A DNA stretch of 9,929 bases. Source: an uncultured Caryophanales bacterium. GTDB lineage: Bacteria > Bacillota_I > Bacilli_A > RF39 > UBA660. The DNA lies in NCBI GenBank assembly GCA_947169395.1, contig CAMVPJ010000038.1, positions 1 to 9,929 of the forward strand. Reading direction: 5' to 3'. Shown here one piece after another: positions 5,740-9,929 of this stretch. The notes beneath the pieces were generated by a model. That model was not told the origin of the DNA. It did not search any database and saw nothing but the letters and a program-made list of their open reading frames with translations. Numbering within the stretch: the first letter of the stretch is position 1; each line of letters starts with the position of its first letter. The position numbers were made by a program, and so were the translations under genes.

Positions 5740-6456
5740 TTAAACACTTAAATATTCATAATTGATAATACTCATTATAAATAAGGGGACACTTTCTACT
5801 CGCATAATTCTATTACCTAAAGTAGTAGATATAAACCCTAATTCATTAAGCATAATCTCTTCAGTATCATCAAGTCCACCTTCCGGACCTATCACTACAT
5901 TAATTGTATCACACTTTTTATTCTTCTTTAACACAATTTTTACATTTTCTAAATTTTTTTTCGTACTACAAACAATCTTTAATCCATCTAAATCAGATAA
6001 ATAATTAATACCATCTACATACTCAACACTAGGAATATTATATCTAAAAGATTGTTCAGATGCTTCTTTTAAAATACGCACCCATCTATTTAATTTAGAA
6101 TGTATCTTTTTCTCATCAACCCTTACAACACAACGCTTTAAAGGTACTATTGTAATTTTTGATACACCAAATTCACATGCTTTTTGCAGTATTAAATCCA
6201 TCTTTTGTTCTTTTAAAATTGGAATAATTAAATTAACATTAGGAATAAAATCTGATTCAATTTCTAGCTCTTTTTTTATTAAAACATTAATATTTGACTT
6301 TACATTTTCTATACATCCTAAATATAGTTTATTATCAATTACTACTTCTATTAAATCACCATCATTATTTCTCATAACATTCTTAATATGATGATAATCA
6401 CCATTCTCTAAATATAAATATTTATCATCTTTTCTAACTCCAAAATATCTTTGCAT
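5740..6456 (-). CDS. rsmE: RsmE, 16S rRNA (uracil1498-N3)-methyltransferase
   Basis: Methylates N3 of U1498 in helix 44 of 16S rRNA, near the decoding centre, using SAM. The 238-residue length is typical. It has the N-terminal PUA-like domain (HHIKNVMRNNDGDLIEVV, residues 22-39, the HHxxxVLRxxxGD theme) and a SPOUT trefoil-knot domain: LKEQKMDLILQKACEFGV (81-98), EASEQSFR (131-138), VVIGPEGGLDDTEE (187-200) and LGNRIMRVES (213-222). The IGPEGG and LGxRILRxET-type motifs form the SAM-binding knot. It is the first gene of the rsmE-unknown-mtaB operon, behind a near-consensus sigma-A promoter. The RBS is modest (GAGAGTGG). Confidence 0.95.
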   Translation of the reverse strand: MQRYFGVRKDDKYLYLENGDYHHIKNVMRNNDGDLIEVVIDNKLYLGCIENVKSNINVLIKKELEIESDFIPNVNLIIPILKEQKMDLILQKACEFGVSKITIVPLKRCVVRVDEKKIHSKLNRWVRILKEASEQSFRYNIPSVEYVDGINYLSDLDGLKIVCSTKKNLENVKIVLKKNKKCDTINVVIGPEGGLDDTEEIMLNELGFISTTLGNRIMRVESVPLFIMSIINYEYLSV

Positions 6457-6480
6457 AACACCACTCTCAAATTGATAATT

Positions 6481-6509
6481 ATTATAATATATAGAAAAAA
6501 GCTTGTAAA
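6481..6509 (-). promoter_or_regulatory. Sigma-A promoter of the rsmE-mtaB operon, nested in a terminator
   Basis: On the minus strand the -35 is TTTACA (6509-6504), the spacer is exactly 17 bases, and the -10 is TATAAT (6486-6481), about 25 bases before the rsmE start. The -35 hexamer is also part of the 3' arm of the upstream terminator hairpin. Confidence 0.8.
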
Positions 6510-6528
6510 CACTTTTTACAAACTTTTT
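6496..6528 (-). terminator. Strong intrinsic terminator after the DUF6273-like gene
   Basis: A 14-bp stem with one G-U pair (6528-6515 with 6509-6496) and a five-base loop. The arms start with five A and end in six T, so it could work in both directions. The stem begins within the TAA stop of the upstream gene. Confidence 0.85.
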
Positions 6529-7435
6529 ATTTGTTTTTTATTACACGCTTATTTTTTATTACTAAAAATATACTAATTGATAGCAATAAAACTCCTACCA
6601 TTATTAATATAATAGATACTTTTTGCATTGTATTTGGTACATTAACTGATACTTTTGAATCTTCAGTTTTTGTAATAACATTTATATCTTCAGAGGAATT
6701 ATTATCAAGAACAGTATTTTTATCATCTTTATTTATATCTTCTTGTTCATTTATATCTCCAAGTGCAGATTTTTTTATAGTTATTACAGGCCTAACTGCA
6801 CTATACTCGTTATTTACTGTAACAACACTTAAGTATTTACTGACACTCCATATACTATCATTATTATCAGAATACTGCGTAATTGTACAATATGAATAAT
6901 TTTGAGAATGTACCCAATCAGGAGTATAACCATTACTAGATGGCGGAATTGTCCCACCTGCTGCATATTTTGCATAGCCGAGATTATCTGTAAGTTCTAA
7001 ATATGTTATTAGTCTTACTTTATATCCCTCTTTATCTATAACTAAATCTCTCATATTCAAGTAATTATTCGCCCATACATCTACTACTTGTTTCATATCA
7101 GATAATAAATAGTCTGTTATACATCCAGAATTATCTCCAGCTGTAACACAATTATCCCTAGTGTAATATGCAATTTTTATATACCCATTTTCTTCCCTAA
7201 TCTTTCTTGAAATTTCAGTATTATTCAAATAATCAGATACTTCATTATATTTTAAAGCATCTGCTTTAAGCATAGTAACACCATCTTCTTCTTCACTACT
7301 TTCATCTATTACATAAAAATCAATTCCCTTATATGTTACTTTATCTCCTACTTCATACTTACTCCAAGCATTAATGCTATTACTTAATACAAATATACTA
7401 ACAAACAATATAATAAAATATAAAACCTTTTTCAT
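6527..7435 (-). CDS. Secreted, C-terminally anchored protein with DUF6273-like domain
   Basis: A 302-residue surface protein. It has a signal peptide (MKKVLYFIILFVSIFVLSNS, likely cut after INA at about 23). The ectodomain opens with a strand-rich piece (VGDKVTYKGIDFYVID, 29-44) and ends in a YSAVRPVITIKKSAL segment (211-225). This RPVI-type ending, after an aromatic, Tyr/Ser-rich stretch, resembles DUF6273 proteins common in gut Firmicutes. Three Cys (96, 105, 183) could form a disulfide. A low-complexity acidic linker (about 226-262) leads to VPNTM (266-270), a hydrophobic segment (273-294) and a basic tail. That order matches an LPxTG-type sorting signal, but the Gly is replaced by Met, so it may simply be a membrane anchor. 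The ATG at 7435 is chosen over a TTG at 7456 because AGAGGTG lies just upstream. Ligand unknown. Confidence 0.82.
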   Translation of the reverse strand: MKKVLYFIILFVSIFVLSNSINAWSKYEVGDKVTYKGIDFYVIDESSEEEDGVTMLKADALKYNEVSDYLNNTEISRKIREENGYIKIAYYTRDNCVTAGDNSGCITDYLLSDMKQVVDVWANNYLNMRDLVIDKEGYKVRLITYLELTDNLGYAKYAAGGTIPPSSNGYTPDWVHSQNYSYCTITQYSDNNDSIWSVSKYLSVVTVNNEYSAVRPVITIKKSALGDINEQEDINKDDKNTVLDNNSSEDINVITKTEDSKVSVNVPNTMQKVSIILIMVGVLLLSISIFLVIKNKRVIKNK

Positions 7436-7438
7436 ATG

Positions 7439-7462
7439 CACCTCTATCCTATACAAATTATA
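7439..7462 (-). promoter_or_regulatory. -10 box and RBS of the DUF6273-like gene
   Basis: The minus strand has TATAAT (7462-7457) shortly after the T-tract of the preceding terminator, then AGAGGTG (7445-7439) before the ATG at 7435. No good -35 is visible. This RBS decides the start codon. Confidence 0.5.
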
Positions 7463-7475
7463 CTAAATATTTAAG

Positions 7476-7498
7476 AAAAAAGAAAGTCTATGCTTTCC
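7476..7498 (-). terminator. Weak terminator after the HerA-like gene
   Basis: On the minus strand GGAAAG, loop CATAGA, CTTTCT, with one G-U pair, followed by a run of T. The loop contains the TAG stop (7490-7488) of the HerA-like gene. The stem is short, so read-through is possible. Confidence 0.5.
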
Positions 7499-9239
7499 AT
7501 GTTGCAACTATATTTGCATTACTACTATAAGGTTCTGGATTAGGTAGTGGCATTTTAACTATCATTGGCACCTTAAATGCTTTACCAAATGCTACACAAG
7601 TTCCTGGTTGCAAACTCTTTTGCTTTTCAATTATCTCATGACTTACATTAGGTAACATCTTTTCTATATAATCTAGGTCCCTTGGATGTGTCATTTTAAA
7701 TATTAGAAAGTCTATACACTGCGATATAACTGTTTCTGATATTTCTACTGGACGTTGTGAGATTAGATTAAGTATCATACCAAACTTACGTCCTTCTTTC
7801 GCAATTCGCTCAAATATATTGTATCCAAGTAACTTTACATCACCATCATTTTGGATATATCTATGACACTCTTCAATAACTAAATGAAATGGAATAGATG
7901 CTCTAACTTTAAGTGATTTAGTAAAATCAAATAACATTTTTGAATATATCTTAACTATGGTTTTAGCTAGTCGATCATCTATATCTTCTAAATTAAAATT
8001 AATAATTTGTGCTTTACGATTATTTTTTGAAACTAGTGATGCAATAAACTCATTTTTAGTTATATACTTAGGATAATTAAAGAATATTGCATTCTCAGAT
8101 ATTACTAATGAATGAAGTCTTACTTTAAGTGTAATTGCTTCATTATACATAAGATCATTTCTAAGTAATCCTTCTGATATTAATGTAAATTGTAATGCTC
8201 GCTCTAAATCATTTAAATTGAAATAGTGATCACTAGTTGGTTCTAACTTTTCTAAATCAGGCTTAATAAAGCTAGTTACATATTCAGTTATTAAATTAGA
8301 CTCTACAAATGTACCACTAGTATTTATCTCAAAGCAATCCTTAAACTGTCTTACATAACCTAGGCCTTGTACTGACGTATTCAAACTAAACTGGTTAGTT
8401 GAACAGGATGAAATAATAGAAAATATATCATTTCTTTTAGAGGCACAAGTTTGATTAGTATACATTATATCCATAATCGCACTTGCAATCAAGTGATTCT
8501 TATACTCATTACTAATATTATCATCAGTTGCAAATATTCTAACTAACTTCAACATACGCTCTATTATGGTTAATTGTGAATGAGTATCTGCCTCAAGTAA
8601 TAAGGCATAATCATCAATGCCAAGTAACCATAAAGGTATACTAATTAATTCCCCATCAGTTTGATTTCTATTAGTTGTATAAAACTTAAATTGATAATTA
8701 GGATTAACCTCATTTAATTTAGAGAATGCTGTATGATACTCTCCATATGCATCAAATATCATATAATTAGCTCTATACGGTTGAAACTCCTGATTATAAA
8801 ATAAGCTCTGAATTAAACTTGCTACACCATATGATTTACCAGAACCAGTATTACCAAATATCGCTAAATGGTTACTACATAATTCATTAATATCAATATA
8901 TATTTCTTTATTATCATATAGTGGAGAATAACCTAACCTAAATGTATTGCTAGACTTAACCCCAGTAATTAACTCTAATTCTTCATTATTAATAATTCTA
9001 ATACTAGCTTCCATAGTAGGTTTACGAAGTACACCAGGAGTAAACCTACCACTTGTAATCTCACCTAAAAAATGTACCTTGATAATACTTTCAGATACAT
9101 CTACAACTTCCCCTAATATCTTTTTAATACTATCCTCAAATACTACATTCATATTCATTAAATTCTCATGAACTGGAGTACCAGAAGGAATACTAATATG
9201 TGCGATATTATCACTAATATACACTATTTTGCCAAACAT
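7488..9239 (-). CDS. HerA-like (DUF87) hexameric ATPase / DNA translocase
   Basis: A 583-residue ATPase of the HerA-FtsK superfamily. The N-terminal HAS-barrel is visible (GKIVYISDNIAHISIP, 3-18; ILGEVVDVSESIIKVHFLGE, 41-60). The P-loop is IFGNTGSGKSYG (127-138), followed by the strand MIFDAYGEYH (160-169). Walker B is FHLVIEECHRY (451-461), and the C-terminal RIAKEGRKFGMILNLISQRP (478-497) carries the arginine-finger region and the SQRP sensor. HerA forms a hexameric ring that pumps DNA; in archaea it works with the NurA nuclease in end resection. Many bacterial relatives pair with nuclease or SIR2 genes in defence. No such partner is visible here. The gene instead follows ylxM within the ftsY cluster, where ffh usually stands, which suggests a chromosomal housekeeping setting. 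VirB4-like or TraC-like roles are less likely given the HAS-barrel. Confidence 0.88.
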   Translation of the reverse strand: MFGKIVYISDNIAHISIPSGTPVHENLMNMNVVFEDSIKKILGEVVDVSESIIKVHFLGEITSGRFTPGVLRKPTMEASIRIINNEELELITGVKSSNTFRLGYSPLYDNKEIYIDINELCSNHLAIFGNTGSGKSYGVASLIQSLFYNQEFQPYRANYMIFDAYGEYHTAFSKLNEVNPNYQFKFYTTNRNQTDGELISIPLWLLGIDDYALLLEADTHSQLTIIERMLKLVRIFATDDNISNEYKNHLIASAIMDIMYTNQTCASKRNDIFSIISSCSTNQFSLNTSVQGLGYVRQFKDCFEINTSGTFVESNLITEYVTSFIKPDLEKLEPTSDHYFNLNDLERALQFTLISEGLLRNDLMYNEAITLKVRLHSLVISENAIFFNYPKYITKNEFIASLVSKNNRKAQIINFNLEDIDDRLAKTIVKIYSKMLFDFTKSLKVRASIPFHLVIEECHRYIQNDGDVKLLGYNIFERIAKEGRKFGMILNLISQRPVEISETVISQCIDFLIFKMTHPRDLDYIEKMLPNVSHEIIEKQKSLQPGTCVAFGKAFKVPMIVKMPLPNPEPYSSNANIVATWKA

Positions 9240-9251
9240 AAAATCACCAAC

Positions 9252-9536
9252 CTATATTAATTCTTTTATTTTATTTTGTATATCATCATCTAAGTCAACT
9301 ATTAACGATTCTATAATCTTACTTTTTTCATATAGTTTTAAAACTGATTCATAGTGAATTAGTTTCTTTTCTATTTCTTTTAAACTGTTATATACTGCAT
9401 TTCTACTAATATTATAATTCTCCGCAATCTCTTGTAATGATAGATTATTAAAGTAATAATCCTCAAAATACAATTGTTGTTTTGAGGTTAATAACTCACC
9501 ATAATAATCATAAAGTATAGTAAGTTCAATATTCAT
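9252..9536 (-). CDS. ylxM: YlxM, SRP-associated HTH protein
   Basis: A 94-residue UPF0122/YlxM protein. In Firmicutes ylxM lies in the operon with ffh and ftsY. Work in streptococci shows YlxM binding SRP components and modulating SRP activity, although the fold is a sigma-70 region 4-like helix-turn-helix. The family signature is clear: LYDYYGELLTSKQQLYFEDY (8-27), then the HTH LSLQEIAENYNISRNAVYNS (32-51), then a charged helix LKEIEKKLIHYE. The ATG overlaps the stop of the upstream small membrane gene by one base (TAATG). No Shine-Dalgarno is seen, so it probably depends on translational coupling. ffh is absent downstream; the HerA-like gene follows after 12 bases. Confidence 0.93.
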   Translation of the reverse strand: MNIELTILYDYYGELLTSKQQLYFEDYYFNNLSLQEIAENYNISRNAVYNSLKEIEKKLIHYESVLKLYEKSKIIESLIVDLDDDIQNKIKELI

Positions 9537-9847
9537 TAGAATAATTTAAATATAGTAGAAACTATAAAGTATACAGCAAGTATTGCATAAATCGCACTTA
9601 GTACCGCACATGCAGTATTAAAGTATTTCTTCTTATAGTATGTATAATTATTATAAGCCATTATTAATAATGTAAGACCTACTACTATATAAAATACTGG
9701 TAAGAATGTTGTTTCAAATAATGATACGATTGCAAATATAAATACTGCTTCTGTAAATAGTATTTGCGCAAGCAATGGTAACGTTATTTCAAAATCTTTA
9801 AACTCTGATAATATACTCTTTTTTAATCCCTTTTTCTTCTTTTCCAT
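9536..9847 (-). CDS. Small three-helix membrane protein, unknown function
   Basis: Not recognised. The 103-residue product begins with a basic stretch (MEKKKKGLKK) and has three hydrophobic segments, at about 24-42, 46-63 and 80-101, with a Tyr/Lys-rich hinge (YNNYTYYKKKYF) between the second and third. This predicts a polytopic inner-membrane protein. The frame can be opened further to a GTG at 9859, but the ATG at 9847 is preferred because TGAGGTG lies four bases upstream of it. It sits between ftsY and ylxM, two parts of the signal recognition pathway, so a role in membrane targeting is conceivable but unproven. Confidence 0.8.
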   Translation of the reverse strand: MEKKKKGLKKSILSEFKDFEITLPLLAQILFTEAVFIFAIVSLFETTFLPVFYIVVGLTLLIMAYNNYTYYKKKYFNTACAVLSAIYAILAVYFIVSTIFKLF

Positions 9848-9851
9848 AAAA

Positions 9852-9858
9852 CACCTCA
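9852..9858 (-). promoter_or_regulatory. Ribosome binding site made from the ftsY stop region
   Basis: TGAGGTG on the minus strand contains the TGA stop of ftsY and lies four bases before the ATG at 9847. It decides the start of the small membrane protein and implies coupled translation. Confidence 0.65.
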
Positions 9859-9929
9859 CATATCCTTAAATAATCCGTATATATATTTTTCAATATCAAA
9901 TACTTTCAAATCTTCTTTTGTCTCACCAA
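9856..9929 (-). CDS. ftsY: FtsY C-terminus, SRP receptor GTPase (partial)
   Basis: Only the last 23 codons are in the window; the gene continues beyond base 9929. The residues GETKEDLKVFDIEKYIYGLF, ending in KDM, match the invariant FtsY tail (the GEKxDDLxxFDxxxFVxALF theme). This follows the G5 loop of the NG domain and packs against the N domain. FtsY is the receptor for signal recognition particle at the membrane. The Ffh NG domain also has a GExxxDLxxFDP segment but continues into a methionine-rich M domain, which is not present, so FtsY is preferred. The next gene and ylxM support this. Confidence 0.85.
   Translation of the reverse strand, partial: GETKEDLKVFDIEKYIYGLFKDM

Noticed and set aside
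9536..9859. GTG at 9859 as start of the small membrane protein
   Set aside because: It would place the start inside the ftsY stop and waste the TGAGGTG that is ideally spaced for the ATG at 9847.

Overview
This is a very AT-rich window in which every gene lies on the minus strand, so transcription runs from high to low coordinates. The gene order and protein families point to a low-GC Firmicutes or Mollicutes-related gut-type bacterium (Erysipelotrichia/RF39-like or a small clostridial lineage). A CotD-like Cys/His-rich protein hints at spore-forming ancestry. TGG encodes Trp throughout, and TGA acts as a stop (the ftsY end, the glycosyltransferase end), so genetic code 11 is the simplest reading.

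Reading in the direction of transcription: (A) 9929-7488 holds the 3' end of ftsY, a three-helix small membrane protein, ylxM, and a large HerA-like (DUF87) ATPase. These genes are close-packed and end in a weak terminator. ffh, the usual partner after ylxM, is not here; the HerA-like gene sits in that place. (B) 7435-6527 is a single gene for a secreted, membrane- or wall-anchored protein with a DUF6273-like ectodomain and a degenerate sorting-type C-terminus. It ends in a strong terminator. (C) 6456-3690 is an rRNA/tRNA modification operon: rsmE, an unknown single-pass acidic protein, and mtaB. It resembles the rsmE-mtaB end of the Firmicutes dnaK-prmA-rsmE-mtaB cluster, with an extra gene inserted. 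(D) 3609-2419 is a lone HipA-like kinase with no HipB. It is bracketed by two perfect 52-bp copies of the same terminator. (E) 2343-2083 is the CotD-like gene, preceded by a -10 box of the sporulation type and followed by its own terminator. (F) 1855-69 is a three-gene operon: GNAT acetyltransferase, ASCH-domain protein and GT2 polyprenyl-phosphate-type glycosyltransferase.

The most notable feature is the hipA-like module. The terminator of mtaB is repeated exactly, 1,275 bp away, as the terminator of the hipA-like gene, and the repeat reaches into the last codons of both genes in different reading frames. This looks like a recent one-gene insertion into a mtaB-terminator-cotD junction. A second recurring theme is compactness: terminator hairpins sit directly on, or share bases with, the next promoter, and Shine-Dalgarno sequences contain the stop codon of the gene before.
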